Shown here: positions 1-8,905 of the stretch, one piece after another
Layout of the letters: each line of letters opens with the position of its first letter
Numbering within the stretch: position 1 is the stretch's first letter
Source: Streptomyces sp. CB02980
Lineage (GTDB): Bacteria > Actinomycetota > Actinomycetes > Streptomycetales > Streptomycetaceae
Direction: 5' to 3'
Assembly (NCBI RefSeq): GCF_014451325.2
Contig: NZ_JACSCH020000021.1
Coordinates: forward strand, 20,377-84,376
DNA length: 64,000 bases
Notes under the pieces: model-generated
Database searches by the model: none
Told to the model about the DNA's origin: nothing
What the model saw: the letters and a program-made list of their open reading frames with translations, nothing else
Made by a program: the position numbers and the translations under genes

Positions 1-187
1 CGTCCTCGCCGGCCGCCTCGCCCAGGCCCCGACCCTGAAGGACATCCCCGGCACCCTGTTCCTCGCCGGTGGCGCCCCGGTGACCGCCAAGGGCGCGCCG
101 ATCGCGGGCATCGGTGTCGCGGGCGCCCCCTCGGGCGACCTCGACGAGAAGTTCGCCCAGGCCGGCGTCGCCGCCCTCGGCAAGTAA
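1..187 (+). CDS. GlcG/HbpS family heme-binding-type protein, C-terminal end only
   Basis: This is the 3' end of a gene that begins before the window; the reading frame runs from base 2 to the TAA at 185-187. The last 61 residues include GGAPV, GAPIAGIGVAGAPSG and a final DEKFAQAGVAAL helix. This is the typical end of the GlcG/HbpS (DUF336) fold, whose secreted Streptomyces members bind heme and sense redox stress. The N-terminus, including any signal peptide, lies outside the window, so localisation cannot be judged. A strong terminator follows directly. Confidence 0.75.
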   Translation, partial: VLAGRLAQAPTLKDIPGTLFLAGGAPVTAKGAPIAGIGVAGAPSGDLDEKFAQAGVAALGK

Positions 188-208
188 CCGCGGCAGCGGT
201 CCACAGTC

Positions 209-251
209 GGCGATGGCGCCCGGATCCCCCGCCGGGCGCCATCGCCTTTTT
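209..251 (+). terminator. Rho-independent terminator
   Basis: A perfect 15-bp inverted repeat (209-223 with 232-246, loop of 8) is followed by a run of T at 247-251. It ends the HbpS/GlcG transcript before the peptidase gene. Confidence 0.9.
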
Positions 252-279
252 CCGTGTCGACCTTGCTTAGGATCGATAC

Positions 280-1716
280 GTGACCCAGCGCAACCGGACG
301 GACCGGCACCACCGGACCGGAGCAGCCGCGGGCGGCCTCGCCGCCGCCCTCACCGCCCTGGCACTCCTCGTGGGCGGCTGTACGGAGGCCACCGGCGGAG
401 TCCGGGGGACCCCCGGGGCCGCCGGGCTGCGCGACCCGTACTTCCCGAAGCTCGGCAACGGCGGCTACGACGTCAGCCACTACGCCCTCACCCTCGCGTA
501 CGACCCCGGGACCGGGCGGCTCGACGGCACCGCCGAGATCACCGCCCGCGCCACCCAGGACCTCAGCGCGTTCAACCTCGACCTCGCCGGGCTCACCGTC
601 GACCGGGCTTCCGTCGACGACGCGCCGGCCGCGGTCAACCGGGCCGGGAACGAGCTGACGCTCCGGCCGCGCGACGAGATCCGCGAGGGCGCGGAGTTCC
701 GGACCACCGTCACGTACGGGGGCGTTCCCGAGCCGGTCACGGACGCGGACGGCTCCCAGGAGGGCTGGCTGCGCACCGACGACGGTGCCGTGGCGGTGGG
801 TGAGCCGACGGGCTCGATGACCTGGTTCCCGGGCAACCACCACCCCTCCGACAAGGCCGCGTACGAGCTGACGCTCACCGTCCCGGCCGGGCTCGAAGGG
901 CTCTCCAACGGCGTCAGGACGGCCCGCCGGACGGCGGCGGACGGCCGGGTGACGACCGAGTGGCACTCGGCCGAGCCGATGGCGAGCTATCTCGCGACGG
1001 TCGCGATCGGCCGGTACGAGACGGCGACCGCGGCGGCGACCGGGGCGCCTGGTTCCGTCCCCGTGCTCACGGCCGCCGAACGTCCGATCGCCGCCGCGAC
1101 CGCCCCGCTGCGTGGCGAGATCCCCGAGATCATCGCCCGGCAGGCGCGGCGCTTCGGCCCGTACCCCTTCTCCACGGCCGGCGCGATCGTCACCGAGGAC
1201 GGGACGCTCGGCTACGCCCTCGAGACCCAGACGCGGCCCGTCTTCCCGGCCGCCGCCTTCGACCGGACGACCCTGGTCCACGAGCTGGCCCACCAGTGGT
1301 TCGGGAACTCGGTGTCGCCCGCGAGCTGGCGGGACCTGTGGCTGAACGAGGGCTTCGCGACGTACGCCGAGTGGCTGTACACGGAGGAGTACGAGCACGT
1401 CCCCGCGCGGACGCACTTCGAGCGGGCCTTCGCCCAGGAGGCCAACTGGGCCTTCCCGCCGGCCGCCCCGCCCGCCGCCGAGAACCTCTTCGACCCGCCC
1501 GTGTACCAGCGGGGCGCGATGGTCCTGCACAAGCTCCGCGAGACGGTCGGGGACAGGACCTTCGACGAGATCCTGCGCGGCTGGCCCGCGAAGTACCGTC
1601 ACGCCAACGCCTCCACGGACGACTTCACCGCCTACGCGGAGAGCGTGGCCGGTCGCGATCTGGACGCGCTGTGGGACGTGTGGCTGTACGGCGACGGCAG
1701 GCCGGCGCAGCCCTAG
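280..1716 (+). CDS. M1 family zinc metallopeptidase, lipoprotein
   Basis: This is a 478-residue aminopeptidase-N-like enzyme expected to hydrolyse peptides outside the membrane. The GTG start at 280 leads into a signal segment with lipobox LVGGC, giving lipidated Cys34. The zinc site is complete: HELAH at 334-338, then Glu357 in NEGFATYAEW, with the usual 18-residue spacing. The M1 tyrosine is probably Tyr409 in VYQRGAMVL. At 478 residues it is the short Streptomyces form, lacking the large C-terminal helical domain of PepN. It stands alone between two terminators. Confidence 0.9.
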   Translation: MTQRNRTDRHHRTGAAAGGLAAALTALALLVGGCTEATGGVRGTPGAAGLRDPYFPKLGNGGYDVSHYALTLAYDPGTGRLDGTAEITARATQDLSAFNLDLAGLTVDRASVDDAPAAVNRAGNELTLRPRDEIREGAEFRTTVTYGGVPEPVTDADGSQEGWLRTDDGAVAVGEPTGSMTWFPGNHHPSDKAAYELTLTVPAGLEGLSNGVRTARRTAADGRVTTEWHSAEPMASYLATVAIGRYETATAAATGAPGSVPVLTAAERPIAAATAPLRGEIPEIIARQARRFGPYPFSTAGAIVTEDGTLGYALETQTRPVFPAAAFDRTTLVHELAHQWFGNSVSPASWRDLWLNEGFATYAEWLYTEEYEHVPARTHFERAFAQEANWAFPPAAPPAAENLFDPPVYQRGAMVLHKLRETVGDRTFDEILRGWPAKYRHANASTDDFTAYAESVAGRDLDALWDVWLYGDGRPAQP

Positions 1717-1750
1717 GGGGTGTCCGGCCTGATCGACCAGACACCCCCTA
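1714..1750. terminator. Bidirectional hairpin terminator
   Basis: A perfect 11-bp inverted repeat (1714-1724 with 1740-1750, loop of 15) overlaps the stop codon of the peptidase and reaches the stop of the convergent kinase gene. It can serve both strands. Confidence 0.75.
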
Positions 1751-3451
1751 CGGGACCAGCACGTCCTTGGCGGTCAGGCGTGGGCCGGACCAGCACAGGC
1801 GGTAGAGGTCGACCTCCGCGAGGAGGTTGCCGTTCGACCGGTAGAACACGCACTCCGTACCGGGTGGCCGGGGCGCCGAACGCGCGTCGTCCGGCGGATA
1901 CGGGAAGGGGCGCGCCGGGAGCAGTTCAGCGAGCTCGGCGCGGGTCCCGCCGACGTGCAGCTCCTCGTAGCGGGACGGCGCCAGCACACCGGTGCTCAGC
2001 TGGTACGCGAGGAACACGGCGGCCGGCACGAAGAAGAGCGCCGCTCCGGCGGGTATCGCGAACGCGGCCGCGAGCCTGAGCCGGGTGCTGCGCCGCACCT
2101 GGGCGAGCCGCCGGGCCGCTTCGGACGCGGAGCCGCCGGCGTGCGGTCCGCCGCCGGTCTTCGTGCGGCTGTTCCGCCCGCTGCCGTCCTGTCCTCCGCC
2201 GTCCTGTCCTCTGACGTCCTGCCCCCTCGCGTCCTGTCCCCTGACGTCCTTCCCTGTGCCGTCCTTCCCGGCGTCGGGGTCCTCGGCGTGGTGCGGTGGG
2301 GTCGCGCGGTGCGGCAGGGTGGCGCTGACGTGGAAGCCGTCCTCGTACGGGCCGGTCCACAGGCTGCCGCCGAGGACGGTGACCCGTTCCCGCAGCCCCG
2401 CCAGACCGTGGCCGCCGGCCGGCCGGACGGCCGACGGGCCCGGCACCGGGAGGGCGTTGACGACCCGTACGCGGGTGTGGTCCCGCTCGTGGTCGTGGGT
2501 GATGCGGACCCGGACGGTGCTGCCGGGCGCGTGCTTGACGGCGTTGGTGAGGGCTTCGCGCACCACCCGGTACACCCCGCGTTCGATCAGCGGGGAGAGC
2601 ACGGGCGGCGGTCCCTCGCGCTCCCACCGGACGGGGACGCCGGACGCGACCGCCCGGCCGAGGAGCGCCTCGACGGTGTCGGCGGGGGCCACGGCCGAGG
2701 GCAGGAGCGCGTCCGGCGCCGCGCGCAGCACCGTGACCGTCTCCCGCAGCTGGTCGACGGCGTCCGCGATCGTCCCGCGCAGCTCGGCCAGGTCCTCCCG
2801 GTCCCGTCCGGCCAGGGTGGGGGAGAGTTCGAGGGCCCCGGCGCGCAGTGCGGCCAGGCTGAGGGCGTGGCCGAGGGAGTCGTGCATGTCGGCGGCGATG
2901 TCGGCGCGTTCCGTCAGCCGGGCCCGCTCCGCCACGAACCGCTGCCGCTCCTCCAGGCTGCGCGCGAGCCGCCAGCCGCCGCTCACCAGCTCGGTCCGCC
3001 CGCGCCAGTACCGGCCGGCGAGCCACGGCAGGAGGAGCGCGGTCGGCAGCACCGTCAGCGTGTAGAACCACCACACCGGCCCCGCCCGCAGGACGGCGCA
3101 GACGGCGAGGGCGGCGGCCAGGCAGCCCGCGAGGACCAGCAGCGGGGTGCGCGTGCCGGCGGTCCGCACCCCGAGGAGGCAGCTCGTCGTGCCCAGGGTC
3201 AGGACGGCGACGTGCGCGGGGCTCGTGGCGTCCGCCAGGCCCGCGGCGCACAGGGCGCCGGCCAGGGCGACCGCCGCCGTCGGCCGGTGCCGGGCGAGCG
3301 GGACGACGACGGTCGCCACGAGGAGCGGGAGCACCAGGTCCCTCGCGACCGAGGGGGCCGGGTCGCCGCGGAACCAGACGACGTGGGCGCCGCACAGGGC
3401 GGCCCAGAGGGCCAGGTCGCCGAGGAGGCGCCGGGGCGCTGGGGCTGTCAT
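1748..3451 (-). CDS. Two-component sensor histidine kinase with C-terminal membrane extension
   Basis: A NarL-type (HisKA_3) kinase of 567 residues. The N-terminus has several hydrophobic segments up to about residue 150. The H-box ADMHDSLGHAL carries phosphoacceptor His190, and an HATPase domain follows with ALTNAVKHA and GGHGLAGLRERV. It then departs from the family: a repetitive linker of GQD/GKD units (six 15-bp tandem repeats at 2186-2275) leads to another transmembrane helix and a domain of about 80 residues with two Cys at the very end. It starts 10 bases after the permease stop, so it is co-transcribed with the exporter. The cognate regulator is probably the divergent gene at 5350. 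Confidence 0.88.
   Translation of the reverse strand: MTAPAPRRLLGDLALWAALCGAHVVWFRGDPAPSVARDLVLPLLVATVVVPLARHRPTAAVALAGALCAAGLADATSPAHVAVLTLGTTSCLLGVRTAGTRTPLLVLAGCLAAALAVCAVLRAGPVWWFYTLTVLPTALLLPWLAGRYWRGRTELVSGGWRLARSLEERQRFVAERARLTERADIAADMHDSLGHALSLAALRAGALELSPTLAGRDREDLAELRGTIADAVDQLRETVTVLRAAPDALLPSAVAPADTVEALLGRAVASGVPVRWEREGPPPVLSPLIERGVYRVVREALTNAVKHAPGSTVRVRITHDHERDHTRVRVVNALPVPGPSAVRPAGGHGLAGLRERVTVLGGSLWTGPYEDGFHVSATLPHRATPPHHAEDPDAGKDGTGKDVRGQDARGQDVRGQDGGGQDGSGRNSRTKTGGGPHAGGSASEAARRLAQVRRSTRLRLAAAFAIPAGAALFFVPAAVFLAYQLSTGVLAPSRYEELHVGGTRAELAELLPARPFPYPPDDARSAPRPPGTECVFYRSNGNLLAEVDLYRLCWSGPRLTAKDVLVP
2186..2275. repeat. Six 15-bp tandem repeats inside the kinase gene
   Basis: Six units beginning GTCCT lie head to tail (2186, 2201, 2216, 2231, 2246, 2261). 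Each encodes five residues of a Gly-Gln/Lys-Asp linker between the ATPase domain and the C-terminal transmembrane helix. Copy number is likely to vary between strains. Confidence 0.85.
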
Positions 3452-3461
3452 CCGTCCGACG

Positions 3462-4310
3462 CTACGCGTCGCGCCGGAGCAGCAGGTAGCGGCCCGTCAG
3501 ATGGGCGGCCAGCGCCCAGGCGGCCAGGAGCAGGACCGCCACGCCCGGGGGATGGGGAGTGCCGGGGCCGCCGCGCATGAGGTGGGTTCCCACGCTGTGC
3601 GGGAGCAGGTCGTGGACGGCGAGCAGGGCGGGGCCGCCCAGCGCCAGGAGGGTGGTCGGCAGCGCCCAGAGCAGGGTGACGAGCACGGTGAGTGCTCCGG
3701 CGGCGTGTCGGGTGGCGAAGGACACGCCCACGGTGAGGACGGCGACGAAGGCGTAGTAGCCGCCGACGGCGAGGGTCTGACGGGTGGCCGTGGCGGCGTC
3801 GAAGGAGGCGTGGCCGGAGAACGGGGCCCAGGCCACCGCCATGCCCAGGACCGCGCTCACGGTGCCGGCGGCGAACGAGACCGCGGCGGTGAGCAGGGCC
3901 TTGGCGAGCAGGACCCGGTGCCGGACGGGCACCCAGAGGAGCGAGGCGCGGATACCGGTGGTCGTGTACTCGCTGGTCACCGTGGTCATGGCCAGGACGA
4001 CGACGGCGAACTGGACGAGGACGGCGGAGGAGACGGGGGCGTTGCCGAGAGGCTGGACGGGGTCGGCGTCGATGCGGGCGATCGAGCCGTAGTAGTAGGT
4101 GAACACCCCGGTGACCGCGAGGGCCGTGAGCAGACAGATGTACGGGGCGCGGACCGACCACAGCTTGGTCCACTCGGCGCCGAACGCCCCGGCGAGGCCG
4201 GCGCGTCCCGGGCTCGCGTCCGTGCGTCCCCTGGCCGGCGGGCCTTCCGTCGGGCCGCCCTCCGGCGGACGGCCGTCCGTGGTTCCGTTACGCGTACGGG
4301 TCGTGTTCAC
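3462..4310 (-). CDS. ABC-2 type transporter permease
   Basis: A 282-residue membrane protein with six predicted hydrophobic segments after a charged, Pro/Gly-rich N-terminus of about 45 residues. It is the membrane half of the exporter whose ATPase lies just upstream. Its GTG start (4308-4310) overlaps the ATPase 3' end by 23 bases, which points to translational coupling. The substrate cannot be read from the sequence. Pairing of a small ABC-2 exporter with a NarL-type two-component system in Actinobacteria often means response to cell-envelope stress or an antimicrobial peptide, which is inference here. Confidence 0.88.
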   Translation of the reverse strand: MNTTRTRNGTTDGRPPEGGPTEGPPARGRTDASPGRAGLAGAFGAEWTKLWSVRAPYICLLTALAVTGVFTYYYGSIARIDADPVQPLGNAPVSSAVLVQFAVVVLAMTTVTSEYTTTGIRASLLWVPVRHRVLLAKALLTAAVSFAAGTVSAVLGMAVAWAPFSGHASFDAATATRQTLAVGGYYAFVAVLTVGVSFATRHAAGALTVLVTLLWALPTTLLALGGPALLAVHDLLPHSVGTHLMRGGPGTPHPPGVAVLLLAAWALAAHLTGRYLLLRRDA

Positions 4311-5241
4311 CGTTCTCGCCTCCCGTCACGTACTCGACGCTCCGCGCCGTCAGTTCCATGTACGCCTCCTCCAGGGAGGCCCCGACCTCGCTCAGCCGGT
4401 GCAGTCGGATGCCGTGCCGGTGGGCGAGGTCGCCGACCAGGGCGGCGCTCCGGCCCCGGACGACGACCGTCCCGGGGGCCGCCGATGTCTCCGCCTCCAC
4501 CGTCACTCCGGGCTCGGCCGCGAGGTGGCGGACGAGGACGGACCGTTCTCCGGGGTCGGGCACCTCGGCCCGTACGGACGCGCCGGCGCCGCCCGCCAGG
4601 AAGTCGGCCATCGGGGTGTCGGCGAGCAGCCTGCCCCGGCCGATGACGACGAGGTGGTCGGCCGTCAGCTGCATCTCGCTCATCAGATGACTGGAGAGGA
4701 AGACCGTGCGGCCCTGGGCGGCCTGCCCGCGCACGAGTCGGCGCATCCAGCGCACGCCGTCGGGGTCGAGGCCGTTGACGGGTTCGTCCAGGACGAGCGT
4801 CGGGGGGTCGCCGAGCAGCGCCCCCGCCACGCCGAGACGCTGGAACATGCCGAGCGAGTACGAACCGGCCCGGCGGCGCGCCGCCTTGGCGAGGCCCACC
4901 AGGTCCAGGACCTCGTCGACCCGGCGTACCGGGATGCCGTTGCTGCGGGCCTGCGCGACCAGGTGGGAGCGGGCCGTACGGGTCGGGTGCACGGCCTTGG
5001 CGTCGAGGAGCGCGCCGACCTCGCGGACCGGGTGGCGCAGCGCCGCGTAGGGCCTGCCGTCGATGAGGGCGGAGCCCCGGGTGGGGTGGTCGAGGCCCAG
5101 GATCATCCGCATCGTGGTGGACTTCCCGGCGCCGTTGGGGCCGAGGAAGCCGGTCACCTTCCCTTCCCGGACGTCCAGGGTGAGGCCGTGCACGGCGGTC
5201 GTGCCGCCGTACCGTTTCGTGAGTTCTCTGAGTGCGATCAC
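4288..5241 (-). CDS. ABC transporter ATP-binding protein
   Basis: A 317-residue ATPase partner of the permease. Walker A is GPNGAGKST, the signature region is YSLGMFQRL and Walker B is TLVLDEPVNGLDP. The C-terminal part resembles the DUF4162-type tail of DrrA-like ATPases. The frame stays open upstream, but the domain begins at VIALRELTKRYGG, so the GTG at 5239-5241 is the chosen start. It is first in a three-gene operon (ATPase, permease, kinase). Confidence 0.9.
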   Translation of the reverse strand: MIALRELTKRYGGTTAVHGLTLDVREGKVTGFLGPNGAGKSTTMRMILGLDHPTRGSALIDGRPYAALRHPVREVGALLDAKAVHPTRTARSHLVAQARSNGIPVRRVDEVLDLVGLAKAARRRAGSYSLGMFQRLGVAGALLGDPPTLVLDEPVNGLDPDGVRWMRRLVRGQAAQGRTVFLSSHLMSEMQLTADHLVVIGRGRLLADTPMADFLAGGAGASVRAEVPDPGERSVLVRHLAAEPGVTVEAETSAAPGTVVVRGRSAALVGDLAHRHGIRLHRLSEVGASLEEAYMELTARSVEYVTGGENGEHDPYA

Positions 5242-5349
5242 GGGATGGACGCTAGGAGCGGGTGCCGGGGCGGCGCATGGGGCGTTCGGCAGCGACCTCC
5301 TTCCCTTCGTCAGGGGTACGGCCCCTGCCTCCGGCCGTAGGCTCGACCG

Positions 5350-6042
5350 GTGGAAGAGAGCGCAGCAGCCCGCCGTCCGGTCCGTGTCCTGGTGGCGGAC
5401 GACGAGGCGATGGTCCGGGCCGGGGTGCGGGCCATCCTGGCCCGGGACGAGCGGGCGGAGGTGGTCGCGGAGGCCGCCGACGGGCACGAGGCCGTCGAGC
5501 TGACCCGCCGTCACCGCCCCGACGTGGTCCTCCTCGACATCCGGATGCCGGGCCTCGACGGCCTTGCGGCGGCGGTGCGGATCCACCGCGTGCAGCCGAC
5601 GGCCGGCGTGATCATGCTGACGACCTTCGGGGAGGACGCGTTCATCTCACGCGCGCTCGAAGAAGGGGCCAGCGGCTTCCTGCTGAAGGCGGACGACCCC
5701 CGGGAGCTCCTTCACGGGGTGCAGGCGGTGGGCGCGGGCGGGGCGTATCTGTCGCCGAGGGTGGCCGCCCGCGTCATCGCGGGCCTGCGCGCCCACCGGG
5801 CGGCCCGGCCCCACCGCCCTCTCGGCCACCTGACGCCACGGGAGCGGGACGTGCTCGCGGGGCTCGGCGCCGGGCTCTCCAACGCGGAGATCGGTGCCCG
5901 GCTCCATCTGGTCGAAGGCACCGTGAAGGCGCACGTCAGCGCGGTCCTCGCCAAGCTCGGGGCCAGGAACCGGGTGGAGGCCGCCATCACCGCGCACGAG
6001 GCGGGACTGGTCCCGCCGATGAAACCGGAAGGAAACCGATGA
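5350..6042 (+). CDS. NarL/LuxR-family response regulator
   Basis: A 230-residue regulator with an N-terminal receiver domain (acidic pair Asp17-Asp18, phosphoacceptor Asp63 in VLLDIRMPG, Lys in GFLLKADD) and a C-terminal LuxR helix-turn-helix (LTPRERDVLAGLGAGLSNAEI, then GTVKAHVSAVLAKL). It is divergent from the exporter-kinase operon across a 108-bp gap and is presumably the partner of that kinase. Its stop overlaps the start of the NUDIX gene (ATGA), so those two are co-translated. Confidence 0.93.
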   Translation: MEESAAARRPVRVLVADDEAMVRAGVRAILARDERAEVVAEAADGHEAVELTRRHRPDVVLLDIRMPGLDGLAAAVRIHRVQPTAGVIMLTTFGEDAFISRALEEGASGFLLKADDPRELLHGVQAVGAGGAYLSPRVAARVIAGLRAHRAARPHRPLGHLTPRERDVLAGLGAGLSNAEIGARLHLVEGTVKAHVSAVLAKLGARNRVEAAITAHEAGLVPPMKPEGNR

Positions 6043-6482
6043 ACACCCAAGTGCGGAAACGCGTCTCGGCCTACGCGATCGTCGTCGAGCAGGAGCAGCT
6101 GCTCCTGACTCGTCTGTCGGAGGCCTCGCCGGTCTTCGAGCCCGGTCTCTGGCACCTCCCGGGCGGCGGGATCGACCCCGGCGAGCAGCCGGTGGAGGCA
6201 CTGGCGCGCGAGCTGTACGAGGAGACGGGCCGGGTGCTCACCGGGGCCCGGCTGGTCGACGCCCGTACGTACACGGCCACCCGGAAGGGTGTGACCTGGC
6301 ACCTGGTGGCGGTCTTCTACGCGGTGGAGCTCCGTCCCGGTGATCCCCTGGCCGTCACCGAGACGGACGGCAGTACGGAGGCCGTCGCGTGGCGGCCGCT
6401 GACCGGGCCGGTGGAAGAGCTCTCCCCGGCGGCGGCCGACGCGCTCTCCCTGGTGGGGGTCAGGCCAGGGCCTTCCGCATGA
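6039..6482 (+). CDS. NUDIX hydrolase
   Basis: A 147-residue NUDIX protein. The Nudix box is intact: GGGIDPGE followed by ALARELYEETG, supplying the REXXEE metal ligands. Such enzymes cleave nucleoside-diphosphate-linked substrates, but the substrate cannot be deduced here. The ATG at 6039 overlaps the response-regulator stop by four bases. The last 23 bases overlap the convergent GNAT gene. Confidence 0.9.
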   Translation: MNTQVRKRVSAYAIVVEQEQLLLTRLSEASPVFEPGLWHLPGGGIDPGEQPVEALARELYEETGRVLTGARLVDARTYTATRKGVTWHLVAVFYAVELRPGDPLAVTETDGSTEAVAWRPLTGPVEELSPAAADALSLVGVRPGPSA

Positions 6483-6984
6483 CCACGCACGCGCGGCCAT
6501 GGGCGAGGTCCGGGCGGCGGTCGGTCTCCTCGTAGCCGAGGGAGGTCCAGAAGGCGAGGGCCTTCGGGTTGTTCTCCAGGACGGCGAGCCGCAGGCCCGT
6601 ACGGCCCTCGGCGCGGAAGCGCTCCTCGACGTACGCGGCGAGCCGGCGTCCGTGGCCCGCGCGCCGTTCGTCCCCGTGGACCATGAGCAGTCCGAGCCAC
6701 GGTTCGGGTTCCGCCGGGTCGGGGTGGCGGCCGAGGGTGACGGCGACGGCGACGAGCCGGCCCTCGGAGCGGGCGAGCAGGACCTCGGCGGTGGGCCGGG
6801 CGAGTTCGTCGGCGAGGGCGGCCGCGACCTGCTCGGGCCGGATGTCGGACGGGTCCGGGAAGTCGCCGCTCAGCTGCTGGAACTCCTCGTTCGAGGCGTA
6901 CAGCGCGGTGAGTTCGGTGAGCAGCGGGCCGGGGAGGGCCGCACCGTCCTCCAGGGCCTTGGGGGCGAGGGCTTCGACGATCAC
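6460..6984 (-). CDS. GNAT family N-acetyltransferase
   Basis: A 174-residue acetyltransferase. The acetyl-CoA loop region reads GDERRAGHGRRLAAYVEE, followed by LRLAVLENNPKALAFWTSLGY, the classic GNAT motif B region. The GTG at 6982-6984 is used because VIVEALAPK begins the conserved fold; the frame upstream of it is low-complexity. The substrate is unknown. Confidence 0.85.
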   Translation of the reverse strand: MIVEALAPKALEDGAALPGPLLTELTALYASNEEFQQLSGDFPDPSDIRPEQVAAALADELARPTAEVLLARSEGRLVAVAVTLGRHPDPAEPEPWLGLLMVHGDERRAGHGRRLAAYVEERFRAEGRTGLRLAVLENNPKALAFWTSLGYEETDRRPDLAHGRACVVMRKALA

Positions 6985-7049
6985 GCGGCAAGGGTAGAGC
7001 CCCGGCGGAAAAACCCGGCCGGGGCTCAAGGGTGCTGCGGGGGCGTCGG

Positions 7050-7625
7050 TCAGAGGTTGACGCCGAAGTCGCGGGCGATGCCCTCGAGGCCCGAGGCGTA
7101 GCCCTGGCCGACCGCGCGGAACTTCCACTCGGCGCCGTTGCGGTACAGCTCGCCGAAGACCATGGCGGTCTCGACGGCGGCGTCCTCGGAGAGGTCGTAG
7201 CGGGCGAGCTCGGCGCCGCCGGCCTGGTTCACGATGCGGATGTAGGCGTTGCGCACCTGGCCGAAGTTCTGCGAGCGGTTGACCGCGTCGTAGATGGAGA
7301 CCGGGAAGACGATCTTGTCGACGGTCGGCGGGAGGCCCGCGAGGTTGACGTTGATCTGCTCGTCGTCGCCGCCGCCCTCGCCGGTGCGGTTGTCACCGGT
7401 GTGGACGATGGTCTGGTCCGGCGTCGCCTTGTTGTTGAAGAAGACGAAGTGGGCGTCGGAGGCGACCTTGCCTGCGGCGTCCACGCCGATCGCCGAGGCG
7501 TCGAGGTCGAAGTCGGTGCCGGTGGTGGTGCGGACGTCCCAGCCGAGGCCCACGGTGACAGCGGCGAGGCCCGGGGCCTCCTTGGTCAGAGAGACGTTGC
7601 CGCCCTTGGACAGGCTCACAGCCAT
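7050..7625 (-). CDS. terD: TerD family calcium-binding stress protein
   Basis: A 191-residue TerD-domain protein beginning MAVSLSKGGNVSLTKEAPGL, the canonical opening of this family. Further conserved blocks are GLGWDVR, DFDLDASA, DNRTGEGGGDDE and FPVSIYDA. TerD proteins bind calcium through these acidic loops and are linked to tellurite resistance and cell-surface or differentiation phenotypes in Streptomyces. It is a single gene, divergent from the ArfB-like gene. Streptomyces genomes carry many terD paralogues, so the specific role is open. Confidence 0.95.
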   Translation of the reverse strand: MAVSLSKGGNVSLTKEAPGLAAVTVGLGWDVRTTTGTDFDLDASAIGVDAAGKVASDAHFVFFNNKATPDQTIVHTGDNRTGEGGGDDEQINVNLAGLPPTVDKIVFPVSIYDAVNRSQNFGQVRNAYIRIVNQAGGAELARYDLSEDAAVETAMVFGELYRNGAEWKFRAVGQGYASGLEGIARDFGVNL

Positions 7626-7740
7626 GGAAAGTCCCTTTCATCGTGGTGTCTTCGCCTGGAGAAACGCGTGGTGCCCCCGGACGGTTCCCGGCGCCCTCCC
7701 GGCGAAAACAGGATGACTCCGATGGCCCCCTGCGGGGAAT

Positions 7741-8178
7741 ATGGAGGGCATGTCCGGTCCGTATCCCATCCGCGGCTCCGTCTCGCTCCCCGAGGCCGAG
7801 CTCCAGTGGCGTTTCTCGCGTTCCTCGGGCCCGGGCGGTCAGCATGTGAACACCAGCGATTCCCAGGTCGAGCTGCGCTTCGACCTCGCGGCCACCGACG
7901 CGCTGCCCGAGGTGTGGAAGGCCCGCGCCCTCGAGCGCCTCGCCACCCGCCTGGTGAACGGCGTCGTGACGGTCCGCGCCTCGGAGCACCGCTCCCAGTG
8001 GCGCAACCGCGAGACGGCGGCGGTGCGGCTCGCCGCGCTGCTCGCCGAGGCGACGGCCCCGCCGCCGAAGCCCCGCCGTCCGACGAAGATCCCCCGCGGT
8101 ATCAACGAGCGCCGGCTGCGCCAGAAGAAGCAGCGCTCGGAGACGAAGCGGACGCGCCAGTCCCGCGACTGGGGCTGA
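7741..8178 (+). CDS. arfB: ArfB/YaeJ-type peptidyl-tRNA hydrolase (alternative ribosome rescue)
   Basis: A 145-residue single-domain release-factor homologue. The catalytic GGQ lies at residues 32-34 in SSGPGGQHVNT. The C-terminus is a Lys/Arg-rich tail (RRLRQKKQRSETKRTRQSRDWG), shown here as its halves RRLRQKKQRS and ETKRTRQSRDWG, as expected for the tail that enters the empty mRNA channel of stalled ribosomes. The codon-reading domain of RF1/RF2 is absent. Two in-frame ATGs (7741 and 7750) are possible starts; neither has an ideal ribosome-binding site. Confidence 0.9.
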   Translation: MEGMSGPYPIRGSVSLPEAELQWRFSRSSGPGGQHVNTSDSQVELRFDLAATDALPEVWKARALERLATRLVNGVVTVRASEHRSQWRNRETAAVRLAALLAEATAPPPKPRRPTKIPRGINERRLRQKKQRSETKRTRQSRDWG

Positions 8179-8208
8179 GCCGGCCCCGTACCGCCGTACG
8201 TCCCGGGC

Positions 8209-8772
8209 TCAGGACAGGTTCCGGTACTTCCCCTGGTAGTACGTCAGCGGCCCGCCGCCCGCCGCCCCGGCGTCCACCGTCAGGACCCGGCCCACCACGA
8301 GCGTGTGGTCGCCGGCCACGACCCGGCTCTCCGTACGGCACTCCAGGGTCGCCAGTGCGCCGCCCATGAGCGGGGCGCCGCTCTCCTCGCCGCGGGTGTA
8401 CGGCAGGTCGGCGAAGAGGAGCCGGTCGCTGACGCGGTTCTTCATGGCGAAGCGTCCGGCGATGTGCCGCTGGTTCTCGCCGAGGAGCGACACCGCCCAG
8501 ACGGGTACGTCGGTGAGCAGGTCGTCCATGCGGGAGCCGTTGCGCAGGCTGACCAGGACCAGGGGCGGGTCGAGGGAGACCGACACGAAGGCCGTGGCGG
8601 TCATGCCGACGTCCTCGCCGCGCGGGCCGTCGTCGGGGTCGTGCGCGGTCACCAGCACCACGCCGGCCGCGAGGCGGGACATCGCCGCCCGGAACTCGTC
8701 GTTGCTCACCCCCTCAGCATGGGGGATGGCCAGATCGGACACGGGGGGCGAGGTCGGAGTCTTCTGCAGCAC
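8209..8772 (-). CDS. Flavin reductase-like (DIM6/NTAB) FMN-binding protein
   Basis: A 187-residue flavin-reductase domain protein. FRAAMSRLAAGVVLVTA, GMTATAFVSVSLDPPLVLVS and VVAGDHTLVVGRV are the family's FMN-binding core. It probably reduces or carries FMN for a two-component monooxygenase, but no monooxygenase gene lies nearby. The GTG at 8770-8772 is the first in-frame start; a second GTG at 8742 is also compatible. Confidence 0.88.
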   Translation of the reverse strand: MLQKTPTSPPVSDLAIPHAEGVSNDEFRAAMSRLAAGVVLVTAHDPDDGPRGEDVGMTATAFVSVSLDPPLVLVSLRNGSRMDDLLTDVPVWAVSLLGENQRHIAGRFAMKNRVSDRLLFADLPYTRGEESGAPLMGGALATLECRTESRVVAGDHTLVVGRVLTVDAGAAGGGPLTYYQGKYRNLS

Positions 8773-8905
8773 ACCCGCACGCTAATCCCGGCCGTTCGGG
8801 TGCCGCATCGGGCCGGGGGACCAGGCCGCCACCCCCGCCGGTCCTAGGACCCGCGACCCGCGGCGGGCGCGACCCGCGGCGACCGGCGGCGACCCGCCAT
8901 GACCT

